Assembly (NCBI GenBank): GCA_027044845.1
Contig: JALUBM010000234.1
Coordinates: 1-16,412 of the forward strand
Length of the DNA stretch: 16,412 nt
Direction of reading: 5' to 3'
DNA from: Sulfurimonas sp.
GTDB taxonomy: Bacteria > Campylobacterota > Campylobacteria > Campylobacterales > Sulfurimonadaceae
A program made the position numbers and the translations under genes. Numbering within the stretch: the stretch's first letter is position 1; each line of letters opens with the position of its first letter. The notes under the pieces were generated by a model that saw only the letters and a program-made list of their open reading frames with translations, ran no database searches and had not been told where the DNA came from. This document shows positions 8,566 through 14,819 of this stretch, piece after piece.

Positions 8566-8600
8566 TTTCTTTTTGTTTTAGTATAAAGAAAGTTTTTTTT
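8566..8600 (+). terminator. Weak candidate terminator after addA
   Basis: A TTTCTTT arm (8566-8572) and its complement AAAGAAA (8585-8591) enclose a 12-nt loop, and the right arm is followed one base later by eight T (8593-8600). The stem has a single G-C pair, so it would be weak. Position, 22 nt after the addA stop and before the lipoprotein genes, is right for closing the cco-add operon. Confidence 0.3.
8579..8588 (+). promoter_or_regulatory. Putative promoter of the lipoprotein operon (-10 TAGTATAAAG)
   Basis: TAGTATAAAG resembles the extended -10 box of Campylobacterota housekeeping promoters, which often lack a conserved -35 and instead show upstream T-rich stretches, as here (ATTTCTTTTTGTTTT). 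Initiation about 8 nt downstream would give a leader of roughly 45 nt before the ATG at 8639. A second AT-rich possibility, TATTAT near 8614, is too close to the ribosome site AAAAGGA (8624-8630). The box overlaps the weak terminator, so at most one of the two readings may be right. Confidence 0.3.
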
Positions 8601-8638
8601 GTTAAAATTCAATTATTATAAATAAAAGGAAATCTATA

Positions 8639-9622
8639 ATGTTAAAAAAAATAGCTTATAGTGGGCTTGTATTCTTATTTTTCTTCACTGGTTGTGCAAC
8701 GATGCAACAAAAACATGAGCATATTGTACCTCAGGCTGATACTGTTGATGTCAGTAAATCTCTTGTTGTACAAGGGAATAAAATGAATGAGCCGACAGGA
8801 ATAAAAAGAAAAGTGGCCATTGGTAGATTTAGCAATGAAACACGATATGGGCAAAGTTTTTTTCTCGATAAAAACAATGATAGAATTGGAAAACAGGCAA
8901 TGGATATTTTATCTGCAAAACTTTTTCAAACTGGAAAATTTATTATGCTTGAACGTGCTGATTTGTCAAAGATTAAAGATGAATTGAAAATCGCAAAGCA
9001 TAAAAAACTAGATAATGCAGCAGATTATATTATTTTGGGCTCGATTACAGAATTTGGTCGTAAAGAAGTAAGTGATGTCGGATTATTTAGCCGAGTGAAA
9101 AAACAAGAAGCTTTTGCCCGTGTTCATATTCGCATAGTTGATGTAGGTACAGGTGAAATAATTTACTCAGATGAAGGCAAAGGTACGGCTTTTAGCGAAG
9201 CAGGGAATGTTATGGGCGTTGGTGATAGGGCAGCATATGATTCGGAGTTAAATGATAAAGCTATTAATGCTGCTATTTCTGATGTAACTTCAAATATAGT
9301 TGAACATATGCTTGACAAACCTTGGAAGGGGTATATCTTGGGTTATCAAGATGGTGATTTTATAATTTCTGGCGGAAAAAGTCAAAATATTAAAATTGGA
9401 GATACATTTAGTGTTTATAAAAAAGGTAAAACAGTAAAAAATCCTCAAACAAATATGACAATTACACTTCCAGGCAAAAAAATTGCAACTATAAAAGTAG
9501 TAACTTTATTAGGAAATACTCCCGAAAATGAAGTCTCACTTGTCACAAAAATAGATGGAGATGTGAGCAAATACACTAGAACGAAAAATTACGCATCTCT
9601 TTACATAGAAGTAGGGAAATAA
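8639..9622 (+). CDS. CsgG-family outer-membrane lipoprotein with extra C-terminal domain
   Basis: The 327-residue product begins with a lipoprotein signal peptide ending in the lipobox FTGC (Cys19); residue +2 is Ala, so outer-membrane sorting is expected. Residues about 55-228 form a CsgG domain: KVAIGRFSNETRYG at the start, LFQTGKFIMLERADL (95-109), then ADYIILGSITEF and RIVDVGTGEIIYSDEG. CsgG of Escherichia coli (277 residues) is a nonameric curli secretion pore. This protein has about 100 additional residues (229-327) of beta-rich sequence, including KIGDTFSVYKKGK. No curlin or csgE/csgF gene is nearby, so a curli role is unlikely. It heads a four-lipoprotein operon, and DUF4810 and DUF799 partners commonly accompany this CsgG type. 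The ribosome site AAAAGGA is at 8624-8630. Confidence 0.88.
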   Translation: MLKKIAYSGLVFLFFFTGCATMQQKHEHIVPQADTVDVSKSLVVQGNKMNEPTGIKRKVAIGRFSNETRYGQSFFLDKNNDRIGKQAMDILSAKLFQTGKFIMLERADLSKIKDELKIAKHKKLDNAADYIILGSITEFGRKEVSDVGLFSRVKKQEAFARVHIRIVDVGTGEIIYSDEGKGTAFSEAGNVMGVGDRAAYDSELNDKAINAAISDVTSNIVEHMLDKPWKGYILGYQDGDFIISGGKSQNIKIGDTFSVYKKGKTVKNPQTNMTITLPGKKIATIKVVTLLGNTPENEVSLVTKIDGDVSKYTRTKNYASLYIEVGK

Positions 9623-9623
9623 A

Positions 9624-9926
9624 ATGATGAAACATATTTTTATAATAATAAGTATACTTTTTGCACTTGGTTTTACTGCTTGTGGCTATAAAGAAGGTGT
9701 GAAAACAGGTGATGCAAAAGCATATGTGTATTTTACTGGAGATGTTTCAAATGCTAAGGTAACGATTGATAATGGTCCATCTTTTTCTGTAGAGGCAGGT
9801 AAAGATAATATTTATAAGATAAATCCAGGGAAACATTTGATTGAGATTTATAAAAATGGTGTGCTTCGCGTTAAAAGAGAAATCTTTGTAAGTGATGGCG
9901 TATCAAAAGAAATAGGAGTGAATTAG
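9624..9926 (+). CDS. Small beta-rich lipoprotein, PEGA-like
   Basis: This 100-residue protein has a lipobox FTAC (Cys20), with Gly at +2, which suggests the outer membrane. The mature part (about 32-98) is a run of short strands: AYVYFTGDVSNAKVTID, then SFSVEAG, then YKINPGKHLIEIYKNG, then KREIFVS. The PGKHLIEIYKNG segment is typical of PEGA-like carbohydrate- or surface-associated domains, but no exact PEGA motif is present, so I offer it only as a fold guess. The start is ATG 9624 or the adjacent ATG 9627; AGGGA at 9613-9617 serves either. It lies between the CsgG and DUF4810 genes with gaps of one base on each side, so co-expression is near certain. Confidence 0.75.
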   Translation: MMKHIFIIISILFALGFTACGYKEGVKTGDAKAYVYFTGDVSNAKVTIDNGPSFSVEAGKDNIYKINPGKHLIEIYKNGVLRVKREIFVSDGVSKEIGVN

Positions 9927-9927
9927 A

Positions 9928-10314
9928 ATGAAAAATTTGTTTGTAAAAACAGTGATAGTAGGGGTTATTCTGCTTATAGTAAGTGGATGTTCATCTCGTC
10001 CAAAACCATTGTATAATTATGGAGATTATAGCGAAAGCTATTATGATTATAAAAAGAATCTTAATGCCGAATCAGAACAAGCATTACAAAAATCGATTGA
10101 AGAAGCCATTAAAAATGCGAGCGATAGTCGTTCAGGTAGAGTTGCTCCAGGTTTATATGCAAATCTTGGTTATATCTATTTAAAAGAGGGAAAAGCTACA
10201 CAAGCGATAGAAAATTTTAAAAAAGAGAAGCAAATATATCCAGAATCTGGCTATTTTATGGATAAAATGATTGATAAAGTTACAGCAACTGAGGAGAAGA
10301 AAAATGAAAAATAA
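9928..10314 (+). CDS. DUF4810 lipoprotein with TPR repeat
   Basis: This 128-residue protein has a lipobox VSGC (Cys21) followed by Ser. The mature start has the DUF4810 hallmark PLYNYGDYSESYYDYKKN (27-44). A tetratricopeptide-like helical hairpin follows at about 74-107 (GLYANLGYIYLKEGKATQAI, then ENFKKEKQIYPES). The family is found with CsgG-like and DUF799 lipoproteins; its function is unknown, but a TPR suggests protein-protein contacts within a complex. The start is ATG 9928, with AGGAG at 9915-9919. The end overlaps the next gene by 11 nt, which points to translational coupling. Confidence 0.87.
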   Translation: MKNLFVKTVIVGVILLIVSGCSSRPKPLYNYGDYSESYYDYKKNLNAESEQALQKSIEEAIKNASDSRSGRVAPGLYANLGYIYLKEGKATQAIENFKKEKQIYPESGYFMDKMIDKVTATEEKKNEK

Positions 10315-11002
10315 AATCATTCTTTTGGCTCTTTTTACAGCTTCTTTATTTTTCTTGAGTGGCTGTGGTGGAGCAAGTCCAAAAGTAGTAACAAAAGGTA
10401 CGGAATTTCCACGTATGTATGTAGAACATCCAAAATCTTTATTAATCCTTCCACCTATGAATGAAAGTAGTGATGTCGCGGCAAAAAGTTATTATATGAC
10501 AACAGTTGAAATGCCTTTTGCACAAATGGGATACTATACATTTCCTACGGAAATGGTAAGTGATATTATGAAGCAAGAGGGTGTTTATGATACAGAGTTA
10601 CTTTATCATATGCCTTTAACAAAATTTAAAGAATATTTTGGTGCAGATGCTGTTTTATTTACTGATATTAAACAATGGAAGGTCTCTTATGCTGTTATTG
10701 CTTCAAGCCTAACAGTGTCAATTGAATCAAGAATTGTATCTACGAAAACATCTGAAGAGTTGTGGAAATATAGAGGAACTGTTGTCGTTGACTTAAGCGG
10801 AGGTAACAGTGGCGGAGGACTTGCTGGTCTTATTCTTAAAGCTGTGGCAACTGCAATTAATACAGCAGCAGCAGATTATGTAAAATATGCTAAAATTGCT
10901 AATAATAGATTGATATATACGCTACCTGCTGGTCCATACAATGAGATGTATATGAAAGATCAAAATATGAAACTTTTGAGTCAGAGAAAGGTGCAAAACT
11001 AA
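10304..11002 (+). CDS. DUF799 / GNA1162-family lipoprotein
   Basis: The product is 232 residues from the ATG at 10304, which has GAGGAGAAGA at 10291-10300. The frame is open to 10271, but an N-terminal extension would spoil the signal peptide. Its lipobox LSGC gives Cys21 with Gly at +2. The DUF799 pattern is clear: SLLILPPMNESSDVAAKSYY (45-64), TVEMPFAQMGYYTFP (67-81), FGADAVLFTDIKQW (112-125), a glycine-rich GGNSGGGLAGL stretch, and a C-terminal LPAGPYNEMY. GNA1162 of Neisseria meningitidis belongs to this family, whose biochemical role is not established. The gene closes the lipoprotein operon, and its stop codon overlaps the stop of modC on the other strand. Confidence 0.87.
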   Translation: MKNKIILLALFTASLFFLSGCGGASPKVVTKGTEFPRMYVEHPKSLLILPPMNESSDVAAKSYYMTTVEMPFAQMGYYTFPTEMVSDIMKQEGVYDTELLYHMPLTKFKEYFGADAVLFTDIKQWKVSYAVIASSLTVSIESRIVSTKTSEELWKYRGTVVVDLSGGNSGGGLAGLILKAVATAINTAAADYVKYAKIANNRLIYTLPAGPYNEMYMKDQNMKLLSQRKVQN

Positions 11003-11853
11003 TTTTGTGTAATCATCGGTACAAATGCTTTTGTACTGAGGTTTACTTTGTCTCCTAGTAGTAAGTTCTTCGCTTCACTTGAACTTACTACTACTTCTAC
11101 AAGCTGCTGTCCGATAGCTACAATGGCTACATAAATAACATCTATTTTTTTTATATCAAGAAGTTCCCCTTCAAAAGAAAACTTTTGGCTCCCTTGTGTT
11201 TTAAGCAGTACATCTTTTGGTGATCCGTCGTTGATGACTTTGCCATTTTGTAAAACGATGATACGGTTTGCCAGACGATAAATTTCACTTGGATCATGGC
11301 TTACCATAATGGTAGTCGTATGAAATTCTTTATGTAGTGAAAGTAGCTCATTTTGTAGTTTTGACCGCATGGTAGGGTCAAGGGCTGAAAGCGGTTCATC
11401 AAGCAATAATATTTTTGGTTTTTTCATTAATGCACGGCATATACTTACCCGTTGTTTTTGCCCTCCGCTGAGACTGTTTGGATAGCGATTTTTTAAGCTG
11501 TCAAGTTCAGTTAACTCTAAAAGATGTTGTGCTAATTTTTTATCATTTTTTACAAAAAGTAGATTTTTTTCTACTGTCATGTTTTCAAAAAGTGCATAAT
11601 CTTGAAAAACAAAACCGATTTCCCTTTTTTGTACAGGAAGTGATTTATCATTCTCAAGCCAAGCTTGTTCATCTACTTTTATGCTGCCTTTTACCTCTTC
11701 AAGTCCTGCAAGTATGCGAAGTAGCGTTGTCTTTCCACTGCCGCTTTTCCCACTTAGTGCAACAAACTCTCCCTTTTTTATGTTTAGATTTGCATGTAAG
11801 TTCATAACACCCTCAGCACCATGGAGCGTTTTGTTTATGTTTAGTTTTATCAT
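10999..11853 (-). CDS. modC: Molybdate ABC transporter ATP-binding protein
   Basis: This is the cytoplasmic ATPase that powers molybdate import through ModB. The 284-residue sequence has Walker A GKSGSGKT (35-42), the Q-loop Gln84 in FVFQDYALF, signature LSGGQ (128-132), Walker B ILLLDEP (148-154) and switch His186 in MVSHDPSE. A C-terminal region (about 225-280, with FEGELLDIKKIDVIYVAI and LLLGDKVNLSTKA) looks like a single TOBE domain that may bind oxyanion. Compared with E. coli ModC (352 residues) it is short, with one TOBE unit rather than two. The start overlaps the modB stop by 4 nt. The last 4 nt overlap the convergent lipoprotein gene. Confidence 0.93.
   Translation of the reverse strand: MIKLNINKTLHGAEGVMNLHANLNIKKGEFVALSGKSGSGKTTLLRILAGLEEVKGSIKVDEQAWLENDKSLPVQKREIGFVFQDYALFENMTVEKNLLFVKNDKKLAQHLLELTELDSLKNRYPNSLSGGQKQRVSICRALMKKPKILLLDEPLSALDPTMRSKLQNELLSLHKEFHTTTIMVSHDPSEIYRLANRIIVLQNGKVINDGSPKDVLLKTQGSQKFSFEGELLDIKKIDVIYVAIVAIGQQLVEVVVSSSEAKNLLLGDKVNLSTKAFVPMITQN
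11016..11039. repeat. 10-bp hairpin in the modC 3' end
   Basis: TCGGTACAAA and TTTGTACTGA pair over 10 positions (one G-U in RNA) around a TGCT loop. The hairpin starts 14 nt past the stop codon of the DUF799 lipoprotein gene. No T-run follows on either strand, so it is not a standard intrinsic terminator. It could still shape or protect the 3' ends of the convergent transcripts. Confidence 0.45.
11056..11093. repeat. Perfect 13-bp inverted repeat inside modC
   Basis: TAGTAGTAAGTTC (11056-11068) and its exact complement GAACTTACTACTA (11081-11093) flank a 12-nt spacer within the modC coding region, just past the operon junction. As RNA it would fold into a stable stem-loop on either strand. 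No T-run follows. It lies downstream of the lipoprotein operon and could mark its transcript end or stabilise the modC end. Confidence 0.6.
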
Positions 11854-12521
11854 AATCCAAGCCTTCTATTTTGTCTGGCATTAAAAATATAGACACTCAG
11901 CAGCACAATAAAAGAGATACCAACCATAATGGCACTATAAATATGTGCAGAAGTGTAGTCCATATTTTCAACCATTTCATAAATAGCAACAGAAGCCACT
12001 TTTGTTTCACCGGGAATACTGCCTCCTACCATTAAAACCACGCCAAATTCTCCGACAGTATGAGCAAATGTTACTATGACGGCGGTTATAACTGCTGGTT
12101 TCATATTTGGTAGTGCTATAAAAAATATGGTTCTGAGTTTGCTTTTTCCTGCAATGTAGCTTGCCTCAAGCATATTTTTGTGAATGCTTTCAAAGCCATT
12201 TTGTAGTGGTTGCACCATAAAGGGAAGCGAGTAAAAACAGCTTGCGACGACAAGCCCACTGAAAGAAAACACAAGTTTAATGCCAAAAGTATCTTCAAAA
12301 AAAGCACCTATGGGGGAATTGTAAGAGAGTGCCCAGAGTATGTAAAAACCTAAAACAGAAGGAGGCAAAACTATAGGTAGTGCGGTGAGTGCTTCTAAAA
12401 AAGGCTTGGCACGTGATGAGGTTTGTGAGAGATACCATGCTAAAGGCAAAGCAATACAAAAGAGTATAAAAGCGGTGAGTGCTGCGAGTTTAAAAGAAAT
12501 GATAAAAGGTTCGTAATTCAT
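11850..12521 (-). CDS. modB: Molybdate ABC transporter permease
   Basis: This is the inner-membrane channel subunit of the molybdate importer. The 223-residue protein is hydrophobic with about five membrane segments, normal for ModB. It shows the family stretch ALTALPIVLPPSVLGFYIL (44-62) and the EAA-type loop that contacts the ATPase, EASYIAGKSKLRTIFFIALP (119-138). Further on HTVGEFGVVLMVGGSIPG (154-171) is the typical ModB segment. The start ATG overlaps the preceding TOBE gene by 4 nt and has AAAGG just upstream; the stop overlaps modC by 4 nt. All transporter genes are thus translationally coupled. Confidence 0.94.
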   Translation of the reverse strand: MNYEPFIISFKLAALTAFILFCIALPLAWYLSQTSSRAKPFLEALTALPIVLPPSVLGFYILWALSYNSPIGAFFEDTFGIKLVFSFSGLVVASCFYSLPFMVQPLQNGFESIHKNMLEASYIAGKSKLRTIFFIALPNMKPAVITAVIVTFAHTVGEFGVVLMVGGSIPGETKVASVAIYEMVENMDYTSAHIYSAIMVGISFIVLLSVYIFNARQNRRLGL

Positions 12522-12916
12522 ACCAGTACCTTTTTTATAGACAGATCACTAGACTTTATAAGAGCCGTGACTTTATCACCAGTTTGTAAATGCATTCTTT
12601 TGCAAGAATCTGTTGTAATAATAGATTCTAAAATAAATTCTTCAAATTGCAGTTTTAATGCAGATAAAAGCTCACCTGATTCTATAAATAATATGTTTGC
12701 ATGTAAGCGGTTTGCGTAGCTCACTTCACCTTGTAGGTTTTTTGCTAGGGCTATTGCCATAGGCTTGCATGTAAGCATAACCTTTGTATCTTTTTGAATA
12801 TTGTTGTTTAAATCAAGGCTCATCATTTTGAGTGGAGTTCCTTTACATGTAAAGTTAACTATATTTAAATTTTGCAGACTTTGAATGTTTTGAACATACG
12901 CAATTATATTGTTCAT
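12518..12916 (-). CDS. Tandem TOBE-domain (Mop-like) molybdate-binding protein
   Basis: The 132-residue protein has no signal peptide and no helix-turn-helix. It appears to hold two TOBE-like halves: residues about 3-57 (IIAYVQNIQSLQNL..., then MLTCKPMAIALAKN) and 60-131 (GEVSYANRLHANILFIES..., then LQTGDKVTALIKSSDLSI). The second half matches the TOBE/Mop pattern well, ending in the GDxVxALIKxSD motif typical of molybdate-binding folds; the first half is more diverged. A likely role is intracellular molybdate or tungstate binding or storage, or regulation by protein contact. It sits between modA and modB with 4-nt overlaps on both sides. A similar small gene sits in this position in Campylobacter jejuni as I recall. 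It could be a ModE derivative that lost its DNA-binding domain. Confidence 0.82.
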   Translation of the reverse strand: MNNIIAYVQNIQSLQNLNIVNFTCKGTPLKMMSLDLNNNIQKDTKVMLTCKPMAIALAKNLQGEVSYANRLHANILFIESGELLSALKLQFEEFILESIITTDSCKRMHLQTGDKVTALIKSSDLSIKKVLV

Positions 12917-13659
12917 GGTACTTGGTACCCATACTGTTTGAAAATACTTTTTGCTTCTTTTGAGAGGATAAAATTATAGAAATCTTGTGGTTTTGTCTTT
13001 TTTGTAGAGTGTTTAAGTAAAACAATACCTTGGCTGATAGGGGTGTAGAGTTTTGGGTTTACATCTATAAAGTTGATGCCATTTTTGAAATGTTTCATTT
13101 TTGGTGAAAAAAGAGATGATTTTGCGATAAAGCCTAAGTCTGTTGCGGTAACGGTATATGCTACAGTTTGAGAGACAGATTCTCCATAAATACATTTATT
13201 CTTGACTGCCGTATATAAATGTTTATTTTTAAGTGCTTCAATAGCTGCTTTGCCATAAGGTGCAGTTTTTGGATTGGCTATTGCGATTCTTCTGATGTTT
13301 TTGTCTTTTACTATGTTAATGCCTTTGCTGAAGTCTCTTTTTCTGGTGCTTAGCATTGCAAGCGCGCCCTTTGCATAGACGACGGGTTTTGTGATTGCCA
13401 GAGCATTTTTATACAAAAAATTTGGATATTTCATATTTGCAGACATCAAAATATCATAAGGTGCACCGTTGTGTATTTGTGCCGTAAGTTTGCCGCTGCT
13501 GCCGAGTGTTGTTTGTATTCTTATATGAGGATATTGTTTATGAAATGCTTCGATAAGTTCAGGCATAGCATAGCTAACATTTGCCGCTACGGCAATATTA
13601 ATACTCTGTGCATAGAGAGAAAAGCTGATAATAAGAAGTGCAGTAACTGTTTTTTTCAT
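12913..13659 (-). CDS. modA: Periplasmic molybdate-binding protein
   Basis: This is the substrate-binding subunit of the molybdate importer. The 248-residue precursor has a signal peptide (about 1-18, MKKTVTALLIISFSLYAQS). The mature protein shows ModA landmarks: IAVAANVSYAMPEL (22-35), TLGSSGKLTAQIHNGAPYDI (51-70), ANPKTAPYGKAAIEAL (128-143) and VSQTVAYTVTATDLGFIAKS (162-181). The serines in the SSGKL and SY segments are the kind that bind the oxyanion. Tungstate binding cannot be excluded from sequence. It is the first gene of the operon, with AGGAA at 13664-13668 (read on the minus strand) as ribosome site, and it overlaps the next gene by 4 nt. Confidence 0.93.
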   Translation of the reverse strand: MKKTVTALLIISFSLYAQSINIAVAANVSYAMPELIEAFHKQYPHIRIQTTLGSSGKLTAQIHNGAPYDILMSANMKYPNFLYKNALAITKPVVYAKGALAMLSTRKRDFSKGINIVKDKNIRRIAIANPKTAPYGKAAIEALKNKHLYTAVKNKCIYGESVSQTVAYTVTATDLGFIAKSSLFSPKMKHFKNGINFIDVNPKLYTPISQGIVLLKHSTKKTKPQDFYNFILSKEAKSIFKQYGYQVP

Positions 13660-13690
13660 TTTTATTCCTGTAATTCAAAAACTTTCTTGT

Positions 13691-13699
13691 AGTATAATA
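13691..13699 (-). promoter_or_regulatory. Putative modA promoter (-10)
   Basis: Read on the minus strand this is GTATTATAC followed by TAC, containing -10-like TATTAT and TATACT hexamers about 35 nt before the modA start codon. Upstream is an alternating TATATATATCG run. No clear -35 box is seen. The AT-rich 173-bp gap between modA and rplM is the only place from which the mod operon can be transcribed. Confidence 0.35.
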
Positions 13700-13777
13700 C
13701 GATATATATAAAAATAGTGTTATGCAGATTTTTTATCTCTCTTTCAAAAGCTTACATACTACTTAAATTCAGTTACT

Positions 13778-13789
13778 TATAAGCTTATA
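13778..13789. repeat. 12-bp palindrome upstream of rplM
   Basis: TATAAGCTTATA is a perfect palindrome located directly upstream of the best -10 candidate for rplM. A related AAGCTTA occurs at 13748-13754. Such a site could be an operator for a dimeric regulator, but short AT-rich palindromes are common in AT-rich intergenic DNA. Confidence 0.35.
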
Positions 13790-13793
13790 CAGC

Positions 13794-13799
13794 TATACT
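13794..13799 (+). promoter_or_regulatory. Putative rplM-rpsI promoter (-10 TATACT)
   Basis: TATACT lies about 34 nt upstream of the rplM start, which would give a leader of roughly 27 nt carrying the ribosome site GAAGGG (13820-13825). No convincing -35 box is present. A perfect TATAAT at 13693-13698 further upstream could serve a longer leader. Confidence 0.35.
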
Positions 13800-13832
13800 T
13801 CCATCAAATAAAATTACTTGAAGGGTTCGAGA

Positions 13833-14255
13833 ATGAAATTTACAAAAATTGCAACTCCTGAACAAATTGATCAAAAATGGGTTTTGATTGATGCTGAGGG
13901 TAAAACTTTTGGTCGTATGATCACTGAAGTAGCAACTATACTTCGTGGTAAGAACAAAGCATGTTTTACTCCTAATATCGACTGTGGTGACTATGTAGTT
14001 ATCATCAATGCTTCTAAGGCAAAATTTAATGGTCTTGGAAAAATAGCAAATAAAGAATATTTTTCACATTCAGGTTACTTCGGTAGCACAAAAAGTGTTA
14101 AAATGACTGAGCTTTTAGAAAAAAATCCTGAGAAACTATACAAATTAGCGACTCGTGGTATGCTTCCTAAAACTAAGCTTGGTGCTAAAATGCTTAAAAA
14201 ATTAAAAATTTATGCAGGTGCTGAACATCCTCACACTGCACAAATTGCTAAATAA
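13833..14255 (+). CDS. rplM: 50S ribosomal protein L13
   Basis: This is large-subunit ribosomal protein L13 (uL13), an early-assembly protein. The 140-residue product begins [20 protein letters not shown], the usual Campylobacterota L13 start, then shows [20 protein letters not shown], the HSGYFGS segment and the C-terminal signature [20 protein letters not shown] with EHPHTAQ. The frame is open from TTG 13818, but the ATG at 13833 is preferred: it has GAAGGG at 13820-13825 and gives the conserved N-terminus. It is followed 11 nt later by rpsI, the standard pairing. Confidence 0.97.
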   Translation: MKFTKIATPEQIDQKWVLIDAEGKTFGRMITEVATILRGKNKACFTPNIDCGDYVVIINASKAKFNGLGKIANKEYFSHSGYFGSTKSVKMTELLEKNPEKLYKLATRGMLPKTKLGAKMLKKLKIYAGAEHPHTAQIAK

Positions 14256-14266
14256 GGACTGATTAT

Positions 14267-14659
14267 ATGGCAAAGAAAATATATGCAACAGGTCGTCGTA
14301 AAGCGTCTATAGCAAAAGTATGGTTAACTCCAGGAACAGGTAAAATTACAATTAATGGTCTTTCATTAGACGCATGGTTAGGTGGACTTGAAGCGAAAAA
14401 ACTTCGTGTAAAACAACCTTTAGTTCTCTCTAAACAAGATGGTTCAGTTGATATTGTAGCGACTACTTTAGGTGGTGGTTTTGGTGGTCAAGCTGATGCT
14501 CTTCGTCATGGTATTTCTCGTGCACTGGTTGCTTTTAATCCTGAGATTAAAGCAATTCTTAAGCCAGAAGGCATGATGACTCGTGATTCACGTGTTGTTG
14601 AACGTAAAAAACCAGGTAAACGTAAAGCTCGTCGTTCTCGTCAATTCTCAAAACGTTAA
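14267..14659 (+). CDS. rpsI: 30S ribosomal protein S9
   Basis: This is small-subunit ribosomal protein S9 (uS9); its basic C-terminal tail reaches the P-site tRNA. The 130-residue protein starts [20 protein letters not shown] and contains the family stretches [21 protein letters not shown] (central) and [20 protein letters not shown], ending RRSRQFSKR with the conserved terminal Lys-Arg. An AAGGA ribosome site at 14254-14258 overlaps the rplM stop. The gene is complete and ends the operon, with a strong hairpin terminator 12 nt later. Confidence 0.98.
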   Translation: MAKKIYATGRRKASIAKVWLTPGTGKITINGLSLDAWLGGLEAKKLRVKQPLVLSKQDGSVDIVATTLGGGFGGQADALRHGISRALVAFNPEIKAILKPEGMMTRDSRVVERKKPGKRKARRSRQFSKR

Positions 14660-14671
14660 TCTTTTATCTTT

Positions 14672-14719
14672 TTTTTATCAATGCTTTTGCATTGATAAAA
14701 AGCTCTTTTTTTCTTTTTT
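14672..14719 (+). terminator. Rho-independent terminator after rpsI
   Basis: A perfect 13-bp stem, TTTTTATCAATGC (14672-14684) with GCATTGATAAAAA (14689-14701), encloses a TTTT loop and is followed by a T-rich tract (14704-14719). It lies 12 nt after the rpsI stop. The T-tract favours plus-strand termination. Confidence 0.92.
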
Positions 14720-14774
14720 ATAAGTTAATTTTATATAAATTTATGTTTACAGCTTCTTTTAACCTTAAAGGAAC

Positions 14775-14780
14775 TATAAT
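14775..14780 (+). promoter_or_regulatory. Putative promoter of the HD-GYP/RsbT operon (-10 TATAAT)
   Basis: A consensus TATAAT lies 39 nt before the HD-GYP start codon, after the rpsI terminator, within AT-rich DNA. No -35 box is evident; the nearest TTTACA (14746-14751) is too far upstream (23 nt spacing). A start about 7 nt downstream would give a leader of about 33 nt. Confidence 0.4.
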
Positions 14781-14819
14781 TGTTTTTCAATAGAGAAAAA
14801 GATGAGATATGAGAAATAG

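Noticed and set aside
8639..9622. Curli secretion locus
   Set aside because: Only the CsgG domain is present. There are no curlin repeats, CsgE or CsgF, and the neighbours are DUF4810 and DUF799 lipoproteins.
11478..11884. Plus-strand open frames of 67-109 codons opposite modC and modB
   Set aside because: They are antisense to well-supported transporter genes, with low-complexity Leu/Phe/Ser-rich translations and no ribosome sites. They are shadows.
13698..13721. Possible ModE-type operator in front of modA (TACGATATATA and AAAATAGTGTT half-sites)
   Set aside because: Each half matches the enterobacterial ModE half-site only partly and the spacing is 2 nt instead of about 6. The region is simple AT-rich DNA, so I do not call an operator.
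14802..14819. Five-codon leader frame (MRYEK, stop) directly abutting the HD-GYP start codon
   Set aside because: Too short and without a clear ribosome site. Such tiny frames arise readily by chance in AT-rich leaders.
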